From positions 1 to 5,994 of the forward strand of contig JAKFVJ010000480.1 of assembly GCA_021732245.1 (NCBI GenBank): a stretch of DNA of 5,994 bases, written 5' to 3'. Made by a program: the position numbers and the translations under genes. The notes beneath the pieces are model-generated. The model did not search any database. It had not been told where the DNA came from and saw only the letters and a program-made list of their open reading frames with translations. Below, piece after piece: positions 1-4,728 of this stretch (position 1 is the first letter of the stretch; the number at the start of each line of letters is the position of its first letter). Source of the DNA: Candidatus Obscuribacterales bacterium. Its GTDB lineage: Bacteria; Cyanobacteriota; Vampirovibrionia; Obscuribacterales; Obscuribacteraceae.

Positions 1-481
1 CCATAACGTCACGCAGATTGAGCCCATTGCGAGTACTGAGTTGCGGCGCATAGCGCAACTCCATTGCAATTGTGCCATCGGCAACAGCATCTTCAATTCG
101 TTCCCGCGTGATCAATTCCAAGCTTTGCTTGTCTTGAATCACGGGAAGAATAAAACTGTTGATTGCGGCTACGTATTGTGCCAGGGACTGACTGGCAAAT
201 GATTTTGTAAATTGCTCGAACTTATGAACCGCCTGGTCCTCCAGTTCATTACCCTTCTTGATATCGGATCTGTTCGACGATTGTTTTAGCTTTTGAGCCT
301 CACGCCAATCTTCGAGCACATCTGGTGGAAAAGTGGTATCGCTTTCACCGACAAACTGTTTTTTGTCCCAGAGACGCAGAATTGTTCTGTGCCTTAAGGA
401 ACAATCGAGGTGTTCGTGGATATTCAGCTTTGGGTAATTCCGGAGCTTGTTCAAGAGTCTTTTACGCCTAAGAGGGGTCAT
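1..481 (-). CDS. Adenosine deaminase family protein, N-terminal part (cut by window edge)
   Basis: Translating the minus strand from the ATG at 481 gives 160 uninterrupted residues that leave the window at position 1. Near the N-terminus, residues 16-32 read YPKLNIHEHLDCSLRHR, which matches the opening of adenosine deaminases (PKxELHxHLDGxxR). H22 and H24 are the expected first two metal ligands on strand beta-1. A second landmark is ELRYAP at 141-146, matching the family's YxElRfaP strand, preceded by the usual helix (ERIEDAVADGTIAM). Family members hydrolyse adenosine or deoxyadenosine to inosine in purine salvage; other substrates occur (adenine, N-acyl amino acids, cytokinin-like compounds), and the specificity-determining C-terminal half is not visible. 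Cys27 replaces the usual Gly of HLDG; I recall HLDC variants in some subfamilies. The gene starts 25 nt after the rubrerythrin stop, so the two are probably co-transcribed. Only a weak purine stretch (AGAGAGA) precedes the ATG. Family call is firm, substrate uncertain. Confidence 0.85.
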   Translation of the reverse strand, partial: MTPLRRKRLLNKLRNYPKLNIHEHLDCSLRHRTILRLWDKKQFVGESDTTFPPDVLEDWREAQKLKQSSNRSDIKKGNELEDQAVHKFEQFTKSFASQSLAQYVAAINSFILPVIQDKQSLELITRERIEDAVADGTIAMELRYAPQLSTRNGLNLRDVM

Positions 482-506
482 GAAAGTTGATCTCTCTATT
501 GTACGC

Positions 507-998
507 TCATTTGGCGTCTTTGACTTTGTCGAGCGCCTTTTGATAGCGACCGGCATGAAACGCTTCGACAAGACCCAACGCTTTGAATCGCTTGGCTGCC
601 TTTTGAAACATGTCTGCGTGTTCGCGTGATTCTTTGGCTTGTTCGACAAATTCTGCGGCTGCTGCAGTTTCGCCTTCGGTAAGCGCCGTCTTTTCAAACG
701 ACGGATACATCGAGTTGGTTTCGTGCAGCTCACCTTCAATGGCAATTTCCAAAAGCTTTTCGACCGTCATTTCGGATTCGGGATAAAGCAGCTCGAGATG
801 AATGAAAGCGTGACCGGTTTCTTGGTTGGCGGTTTCTTCAAAAAGCCGGGCGATTTCTTCGTTGCCTAATTTGCGGGCAATCTTTGCGAAGTACAAATAC
901 TTGCGATTTGCCATTGATTCGCCGGCAAATGCGGCAGCGAGATTTTTTTTCGTCTTGGATTTTGCGTTAGATTTTGCGACGGATTTTCTTTTGGACAT
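507..998 (-). CDS. Rubrerythrin family (ferritin-like diiron) protein
   Basis: The 163-aa product is a four-helix ferritin-like protein of the rubrerythrin class, normally a cytoplasmic peroxide-reducing or oxidative-stress protein. Helix 1 contains AFAGESMANRKYLYFA (24-39, ligand candidate E27). Helix 2 contains FEETANQETGH (53-63, an ExxH pair E60/H63). Helix 3 contains EGELHE (89-94, candidates E90/E93). Helix 4 contains AKESREHA (121-128, E123 or E126 with H127). There is no C-terminal rubredoxin CxxC domain, so electrons must come from a separate partner. The start at 998 is chosen over an upstream in-frame ATG at 1049 because GAGGAG (plus-strand 1005-1010) sits 6 nt before it and homology begins right after it. 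Residues 1-19 are an unusual Lys/Ser/Ala-rich basic extension. The gene is first in a probable two-gene unit with the deaminase. Family assignment is strong; physiological role is inferred. Confidence 0.9.
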   Translation of the reverse strand: MSKRKSVAKSNAKSKTKKNLAAAFAGESMANRKYLYFAKIARKLGNEEIARLFEETANQETGHAFIHLELLYPESEMTVEKLLEIAIEGELHETNSMYPSFEKTALTEGETAAAAEFVEQAKESREHADMFQKAAKRFKALGLVEAFHAGRYQKALDKVKDAK

Positions 999-1004
999 GA
1001 CAGT

Positions 1005-1010
1005 CTCCTC
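1005..1010 (-). promoter_or_regulatory. Shine-Dalgarno site of the rubrerythrin gene
   Basis: On the minus strand this reads GAGGAG and lies 6 nt upstream of the ATG at 998. It decides the start: the longer reading frame from 1049 would place this site inside the coding region and add 17 residues unlike the family. Confidence 0.75.
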
Positions 1011-1366
1011 GAAAAATTGTTGCCGGCCAAAAATCCCGACAAAGCACAATGCTTTGGCGAGAGACTTATTTACTGGCGGGGCTTTAGGTTTGGTGGTGTT
1101 ATTGAGATCTATTTATATGAGTACGGAAATGTAATTTCTTTGACTTGAACCTAGCAAGTTTATTGTTGGCAAGTAAATCCGCTTGAAAACAAATTTCGCA
1201 GAAAGAATCCTTAAGACGCCAATCTGTGGGCATTTTTAGGTTTTCAATAGATCGGCTAGCTTGCGCTAGCTCGTCCGATAATGTTTCTGCGGGTATCGCT
1301 CTAGGGTTTTGTCGCTAGTCGGGTTGTAGGAAAGGCGCTAAGATTAACGATACGTAGTTTTTGTCT

Positions 1367-1372
1367 GGAGGA
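1367..1372 (+). promoter_or_regulatory. Shine-Dalgarno site of exbD
   Basis: GGAGGA lies 10 nt before the ATG at 1383 and 16 nt before a second in-frame ATG at 1389. The spacing favours 1383 as the start. Confidence 0.65.
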
Positions 1373-1382
1373 CCTTCGACCT

Positions 1383-1805
1383 ATGGCAATGGGGAAAAGC
1401 GGCGAGATTTTTACCGATATCAACGTCACCCCGTTGACGGATGTATTCTTGGTGCTTCTGGTCATTATGATTCTTGTCGCGCCGTTGGTTAACATGTCCG
1501 TCCTCAAAGTTGACCCACCGGTCGCTAGCAGCTCAAGACCAGCTGAACCGGACAAGGGTCCAAAAATTGACGTTAGCGTAACAGCAGCCGGCACAGTAAC
1601 AGTCAACGGACAAAACGTAACCCCAGTTGACACACAACACGTGCAACAAGTCATTCAAGCCGAGCAACAAAAAGCCGGGACAGAAGATCTCCCGCTTAAC
1701 CTCTCCTCCGACGCCGACGCCTTGCAGAAGTACGTCGTAGCCGTCATGGACGCCGCCGCCGGCGCCGGCATCAAACGCATGCGCGTCCTGCCGTTAAGGA
1801 AGTAG
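1383..1805 (+). CDS. exbD: ExbD/TolR-type biopolymer transport protein
   Basis: The 140-aa product has the ExbD/TolR architecture: a short cytoplasmic N-terminus, one membrane segment (about 21-38), and a periplasmic domain (about 40-140). The segment IFTDINVTPLTDVFLVLLVI (9-28) matches the family signature INVTPLxDVxLVLLI, including D20, the membrane aspartate that carries protons in ExbB-ExbD and TolQ-TolR motors. Length is typical of the family (about 135-150). The periplasmic part fits the family pattern: a beta-strand rich stretch (KIDVSVTAAGTVTVNG), then helices ending in a strand (IKRMRVLPLRK), like the ExbD/TolR fold. Such proteins use the proton motive force with an ExbB/TolQ partner to energise TonB-dependent uptake or outer-membrane maintenance. 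No exbB, tolQ or tonB gene is nearby, so the partner must lie elsewhere. ExbD and TolR cannot be separated from sequence alone, so the symbol is a family-level label. Confidence 0.88.
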   Translation: MAMGKSGEIFTDINVTPLTDVFLVLLVIMILVAPLVNMSVLKVDPPVASSSRPAEPDKGPKIDVSVTAAGTVTVNGQNVTPVDTQHVQQVIQAEQQKAGTEDLPLNLSSDADALQKYVVAVMDAAAGAGIKRMRVLPLRK

Positions 1806-1810
1806 TAACC

Positions 1811-1925
1811 CTTTGTCATTCTGAGGCGAAGCCGAAGAATCTGCCGTAAGTATCAGAAGTTCGAGTTGTATAACTTGAACAAGTAAACCTGCGGCAGATC
1901 CTTCGCTTTGCTCAGGATGACAAAG
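1811..1925. repeat. Long fold-back repeat, copy A (GTCATTCTGAG family)
   Basis: The left arm (1811-1846) and right arm (1892-1925) are imperfect reverse complements. Both ends match exactly (CTTTGTCAT at the outside and ATCTGCCG at the inside), with small mismatches and a short indel between. The core of the left arm is GTCATTCTGAG, 7 nt, then CGAAGAATCT. The loop (1847-1891) carries its own hairpin: GTTCGAGTT (1859-1867), loop GTAT, AACTTGAAC (1872-1880), paired except for one G-T. The element starts 5 nt after the exbD stop codon. Its RNA would form a very stable stem and could end transcription or protect the exbD mRNA 3' end. A related copy is at 5547-5615 and a half copy at 4643-4672, so this is a dispersed MITE-like or REP-like family. 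Confidence 0.85.
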
Positions 1926-2160
1926 AACACCTTCGCGCTAACTCCGTCACCTCGGATTTCCGCCCATCAGTGGGAATAACACGAGCGCGCAAATAGAAAT
2001 TGAATATCCCAATTAACGATAGTAATACGTACACAGTTATTCCCTCGTTTCAGTAAAACAGCTCCAAAGCAACAACCCCGTTTTACCTTTAACCAATTTT
2101 TGCTCGGCATACAGGCCGGCTGTGTTAGCACATCAAAAAATCCAACTAGGAGTTTTTACT
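1926..2160 (+). other. Intergenic leader of the 235-aa unknown gene
   Basis: No gene is visible here. A weak promoter candidate is TTGAAT (2000-2005) with a 17-nt spacer and TAATAC (2023-2028), which matches the -10 consensus at only 3 of 6 positions. A near-palindrome ACAG-GCCGG-CTGT lies at 2111-2123. A good Shine-Dalgarno AGGAG (2148-2152) stands 8 nt before the ATG at 2161, and fixes that start over an in-frame ATG at 2122. Confidence 0.4.
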
Positions 2161-2868
2161 ATGCCTAACAATCAATCGCCACGACCGGAAGACTATTCGT
2201 CTATCGATGAATTCCTGGAAAATGCACCGCCGTTTGTCCGGAAAGGTTATGTTGAAAAATTGACACCCGCAACCTACCGCCTTTTCTTGGGTCGTGATCA
2301 GTTATCACAATTCCCAGGTCTCGAAGCGCATCTTAGGGAACCGATTTCTATTGCACTTAAGAGTGTGACAGACGAGGATAGGAAACGATTTACGCGCTTA
2401 ACTCGTGAACAGCAGTTCAATTACATCTCGCATGAAGTTCGGTTGCCCGTTCAGCTGGATGAATTGCTAGAGAAACTTGCTCATCGAGTTGGACTCGAAA
2501 AGAACTTCGTCCTGACGACAGCAATAGAAGAGTATCTTTTTCCCGAGAGAAATTCGTATTGTCTGAGTTACATTGACTGCTTGATTATAAGAGCGAGCGT
2601 CAGAGGATTCGGAAAAATCGAAGAACCGACGCGTCTTTGCGTAGTGGAGTGGGAAAGGACATCCTATCGAAAATTGTGTGTGGAAGCCGATAAGTCGAAT
2701 GTCGCTCTCGATGAGCTTGTAAGCGGGCTCGTTGTATTGGCGGTGCGCGACAAGCAATATTCTTTTGCGGACAAGCTGACCAAAGCACAGCGTCGATATC
2801 TACGCTCATGGACGGGTAAGGTTCCGACTAGTTTGTTTCCGAATTCCGTCGACGTGCAAGACAGTTGA
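2161..2868 (+). CDS. Unrecognised 235-aa protein with ribbon-helix-helix-like segment(s)
   Basis: I do not recognise this protein as a named family. It has no signal peptide or membrane segment and looks soluble and cytoplasmic. Residues 92-126 (EVRLPVQLDELLEKLAHRVG followed by LEKNFVLTTAIEEYL) have the pattern of a ribbon-helix-helix DNA-binding motif: a short strand, helix A with Leu spacing, a G-x turn, and helix B ending in Ala-Ile-x-x-Tyr-Leu. A weaker similar pattern appears at 157-197 (strand RLCVVEW, helix YRKLCVEADKSN, helix ALDELVSGLVVLAV). The N-terminal 90 residues are charged and probably helical; the C-terminal 40 are basic (KAQRRYLRSWTGK). The start at 2161 follows AGGAG by 8 nt. 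It is a single-gene unit: own leader upstream, hairpin terminator downstream. A transcriptional regulator or antitoxin-like role is possible, but there is no adjacent toxin. Confidence is in the gene being real, not in its function. Confidence 0.75.
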   Translation: MPNNQSPRPEDYSSIDEFLENAPPFVRKGYVEKLTPATYRLFLGRDQLSQFPGLEAHLREPISIALKSVTDEDRKRFTRLTREQQFNYISHEVRLPVQLDELLEKLAHRVGLEKNFVLTTAIEEYLFPERNSYCLSYIDCLIIRASVRGFGKIEEPTRLCVVEWERTSYRKLCVEADKSNVALDELVSGLVVLAVRDKQYSFADKLTKAQRRYLRSWTGKVPTSLFPNSVDVQDS

Positions 2869-2880
2869 TCGATCATTGCT

Positions 2881-2917
2881 AAAGAGAGTCAGTTTTTATG
2901 CTGATTCTCTTTTCTTG
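2881..2917 (+). terminator. Probable intrinsic terminator after the 235-aa gene
   Basis: AAAGAGAGTCAG (2881-2892) pairs with CTGATTCTCTTT (2901-2912) over 12 bp with one G-U wobble. The loop is 8 nt, and T-rich sequence (TTCTT) follows. It starts 12 nt after the stop codon at 2868. The stem is A/T-rich at the base, so termination may be partial; the complementary A-run also makes it potentially bidirectional. Confidence 0.75.
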
Positions 2918-2974
2918 TAGGTGAAATACTATAAAGCAGAGTAGATTAATTGTTGAAAAACGAAGGAATGCTTA

Positions 2975-3007
2975 AGGCTCACCAATGGCACATTTGAGCC
3001 TATTTTT
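2975..3007 (+). other. Inverted repeat with T-tract upstream of the leucine dehydrogenase promoter
   Basis: AGGCTCA (2975-2981) and TGAGCCT (2995-3001) are perfect 7-bp complements around a 13-nt loop, followed by ATTTTT. It could be a second, backup terminator for upstream transcription or a regulator-binding site. It lies about 60 nt upstream of the predicted -35, so it is not in the mRNA leader if that promoter is right. Confidence 0.5.
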
Positions 3008-3061
3008 CGTCTGAGTTAGAACAGTTTTACGGTTTGCCGCACTTATAGCAGGAGTTATACA

Positions 3062-3090
3062 TTGACAGTAGAATGACCGTAAAATATCCT
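3062..3090 (+). promoter_or_regulatory. Predicted sigma-70 type promoter for leucine dehydrogenase
   Basis: A perfect -35 hexamer TTGACA (3062-3067) is followed by exactly 17 nt and TATCCT (3085-3090), a 4-of-6 match to TATAAT keeping the key T-A---T positions. Transcription would start near 3097, giving a leader of about 28 nt that carries AGGAG (3114-3118), 6 nt before the ATG at 3125. Confidence 0.6.
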
Positions 3091-3124
3091 TAGGCGCCAT
3101 AAGCCGCATTATTAGGAGATCCGC

Positions 3125-4192
3125 ATGGTAGGTATCTTTACTGAACTGGAAAACTACGGGCACGAGCAAGTCGCCTGCTTCCAGGACAAAGAATCAGGTT
3201 TGAAGACCATCATTGGTATTCACAGCACGGTCCTCGGACCAGCCTTAGGTGGCTGCCGGATGTGGCCCTACACGGATGAAGCAGCGGCTCTCAGAGATGT
3301 TCTCCGTTTGGCTCGCGGCATGACCTACAAAGCGGCAGTCGCAGGCTTGAAGTTGGGTGGCGGCAAAGCTGTCATCATCGGTGACTCGCGCACACAGAAG
3401 ACACCGCAACTCTTAAAAGCATTTGGACGTTGTGTTGATTCATTAGGCGGTCGTTATATTACTGCTGAAGATGTCGGCATGAAGGTAGATGATATCGACA
3501 CCATCCGTACACAGACAAAGCACGCAGTCGGCGGTAGCAACGAGGGTGGTAGCGGCGATCCATCCATCATGACTGCATTCGGTACCTTTCAAGGTATGAA
3601 GGCTGCATTGAAATTTGCTGGACTGGGCGAAAGTTTTGAAGGCATTAAAGTTGCCATTCAAGGTGTAGGCAACGTTGGCTATCACTTGAGCAGCTACCTT
3701 CACAATGCCGGTGCAAAGCTGTACGTTACAGACATTTATCCTAACCAAATCGAAAGAGTCGTTACAGAATTCGGTGCCACACCAGTTGGTCCGGATGAAA
3801 TCTACGGCGTTGACTGCGAGATATTCGCCCCGTGCGCTTTGGGCGCAATCTTGAACGCCAAGACAATTCCGCAATTGAAAGCTAAAGTAATTGCCGGTTG
3901 CGCAAACAACCAATTGGAAACAGAATCCAATGGCTTTGAATTGTTCAAGCGTGGTGTTGTTTACGCACCTGATTATGCAATCAATGCAGGTGGCTTAATT
4001 AACGTTGCCGCCGAACTTGATGGTTACAACAAAGAAGTTGTCTTAGGCAAAGTAAGCCAGATCTACAACACCATCATGTCAATTCTTACGCGCTCGAAAG
4101 ACGAAGGCATTCCGCCTCACGTTGCAGCCGATCGTGTTGCTGAACAACGCTTGATTGATGCCAAACAAGGTCGTCTTGCTGTAAAGTCGTAG
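3125..4192 (+). CDS. Leucine dehydrogenase (Glu/Leu/Phe/Val dehydrogenase family)
   Basis: The 355-aa product catalyses NAD-dependent reversible oxidative deamination of a branched-chain amino acid to its 2-oxo acid, in cytoplasmic amino-acid catabolism. The catalytic domain holds LGGCRMWPYTDEAAALRDVL (41-60), MTYKAAVAGLKLGGGKAVII (66-85) with the substrate and catalytic lysines K69 and K81, and AEDVGM (114-119) with catalytic D116. The NAD domain has a Rossmann glycine motif QGVGNVG (179-185) with D203 at the end of the second strand, where NAD rather than NADP enzymes carry an acidic residue. CANNQL (259-264) and YAINAGG (284-290) are further family landmarks. Length is close to the usual 350-370 for leucine dehydrogenase. 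Valine or phenylalanine preference cannot be excluded; bcd is a Bacillus name for such genes. AGGAG at 3114-3118 supports the start. The stop codon lies inside a 17-bp tandem duplication and the next gene begins 20 nt later. Confidence 0.9.
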   Translation: MVGIFTELENYGHEQVACFQDKESGLKTIIGIHSTVLGPALGGCRMWPYTDEAAALRDVLRLARGMTYKAAVAGLKLGGGKAVIIGDSRTQKTPQLLKAFGRCVDSLGGRYITAEDVGMKVDDIDTIRTQTKHAVGGSNEGGSGDPSIMTAFGTFQGMKAALKFAGLGESFEGIKVAIQGVGNVGYHLSSYLHNAGAKLYVTDIYPNQIERVVTEFGATPVGPDEIYGVDCEIFAPCALGAILNAKTIPQLKAKVIAGCANNQLETESNGFELFKRGVVYAPDYAINAGGLINVAAELDGYNKEVVLGKVSQIYNTIMSILTRSKDEGIPPHVAADRVAEQRLIDAKQGRLAVKS

Positions 4193-4208
4193 GTGCTGTA
4201 AAGTCGTA
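4177..4208 (+). repeat. 17-bp tandem duplication spanning the dehydrogenase stop codon
   Basis: TGCTGTAAAGTCGTA occurs at 4177-4191 and again, identically, at 4194-4208, separated by GG (period 17). The first copy encodes the last four dehydrogenase residues and contributes the TA of its TAG stop. The second is non-coding spacer before the ATG at 4213. Because 17 is not a multiple of three, the duplication shifts frame: with one unit removed, the dehydrogenase frame would read through TAC GAG into the ATG at 4213. Confidence 0.9.
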
Positions 4209-4212
4209 CGAG

Positions 4213-4566
4213 ATGAACACCGTCGGCTTCAACACACTCTATCACGCTCTTAAGTGTCCCTACTGTGGCAGCGCAGTAGACTCCGGCATCGGCTTTCGTG
4301 CAGGCGCTCTAAAGCAAGCAAGCTATCGCATGGGCGATAAACTCAGCTGGGAAGGCGGTAATTGCCGTCCAGAAGAAAAGCCGGCTGGCGGTAATTTCAA
4401 AACTATCGGTTATTACAACTGCGACAATCTCAATTGCACGAGCTGGCATGATTGCTTTCCGGAAGTGCAGGAAGCGATTATCACTTTCACCGATGATGTG
4501 ATTGTGGAAGTGCAGTCAATTCAGCACCCAGCTCGCGAGCAAGGCTTCGACATATTACCGCCCTGA
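4213..4566 (+). CDS. Small cysteine-rich, zinc-ribbon-like hypothetical protein
   Basis: The 117-aa product is not a family I can name. It has CPYCGS at 15-20 and CDNLNC at 70-75, a CxxC ... CxxxxC arrangement that could bind one zinc ion as a ribbon; C51 and C81 are additional cysteines. No signal peptide or membrane segment is seen. The segment after the second cysteine pair ends in alternating hydrophobic strands (AIITFTDDVIVEVQSI, 88-103). The gene starts 20 nt after leucine dehydrogenase, with no promoter between, so it is probably on the same transcript. No Shine-Dalgarno precedes the ATG (only GAG abutting it), suggesting translational coupling or a non-SD start. The coding frame is credible because of its clustered cysteines and its tight packing behind the dehydrogenase. 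A 17-bp duplication just upstream separates it from the dehydrogenase frame (see findings). Function unknown. Confidence 0.72.
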   Translation: MNTVGFNTLYHALKCPYCGSAVDSGIGFRAGALKQASYRMGDKLSWEGGNCRPEEKPAGGNFKTIGYYNCDNLNCTSWHDCFPEVQEAIITFTDDVIVEVQSIQHPAREQGFDILPP

Positions 4567-4617
4567 GGGCACCCGGTCCTGTCGCCCTAAATTCGCTTCT
4601 GTTGCCCTGATTTGTAG

Positions 4618-4642
4618 GGGCGCATTGCATGCGCCCTGTTTT
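4618..4642 (+). terminator. GC-rich hairpin with T-run (dispersed-repeat type), possible terminator
   Basis: GGGCGCAT (4618-4625) and ATGCGCCC (4629-4636) form a perfect 8-bp stem with a TGC loop, followed by TGTTTTG. It begins 52 nt after the stop of the zinc-ribbon gene and would serve as terminator for the dehydrogenase-zinc ribbon unit. The extended context TTTGTAGGGGCGC...GCGCCC looks like a known kind of dispersed intergenic repeat. Imperfect direct copies of TGYYGCCCTRATT occur upstream at 4580 and 4600 and resemble ATGCGCCCTGTTTT at 4629, so the 4567-4642 spacer is itself repeat-derived. Confidence 0.65.
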
Positions 4643-4672
4643 GTCATTCTTCGGCAACCGCCTCAGAACGAT
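4643..4672 (-). repeat. Degenerate inverted half copy of the GTCATTCTGAG repeat family (copy C)
   Basis: Read on the minus strand, this begins ATCGTTCTGAGGCGG, then TTGCCGAAGAATGAC. It aligns with the left arm of copy A (GTCATTCTGAGGCGAAGCCGAAGAAT) with one inserted base and a few substitutions. Only one arm is present and its orientation is opposite to the left arms of copies A and B, so it equals a stranded right arm. It starts at the last T-run base of the preceding hairpin. Confidence 0.6.
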
Positions 4673-4728
4673 GTAAACAATGAGTCGCATCTAATGGATC
4701 GCGGCTCTGTTTCTGGTATCAAAGATGG

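Larger units (their letters stand above)
999..1382. other. Divergent intergenic region between rubrerythrin and exbD
   Basis: No gene is supported in this 384-nt stretch. It should hold promoters for both directions. On the minus strand, TATAAA (plus 1112-1117) is a possible -10 for rubrerythrin, but no -35 is seen at proper spacing. On the plus strand, GATAAT (1277-1282) is a possible -10 for exbD, again without a clear -35. An inverted repeat GCTAGC-TTGC-GCTAGC occupies 1255-1270 just upstream of GATAAT and could be a regulator site or small hairpin; it has no T-run, so it is not a terminator. A spaced ACTTG/CAAGT pair lies at about 1143-1159. All of these are weak, pattern-only observations. 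Confidence 0.4.

Noticed and set aside
826..1134. 102-aa plus-strand frame over the rubrerythrin N-terminus and its leader
   Set aside because: It is largely the antisense of the rubrerythrin gene, with no start signal or recognisable protein features.
1301..1654. 117-aa minus-strand open frame over the exbD gene
   Set aside because: It is antisense to a convincing ExbD coding region, lacks family features and has no ribosome-binding site.
1811..1925. Complete insertion sequence
   Set aside because: The arms look like terminal inverted repeats, but only 45 nt lies between them and no transposase is present.
2972..3169. 65-aa minus-strand frame between the 235-aa gene and leucine dehydrogenase
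   Set aside because: It overlaps the predicted promoter and the dehydrogenase start; no ribosome-binding site or family likeness.
3443..3913. 156-aa minus-strand frame inside leucine dehydrogenase
   Set aside because: It is a shadow of a strongly supported enzyme gene and has an implausible Cys-rich composition.
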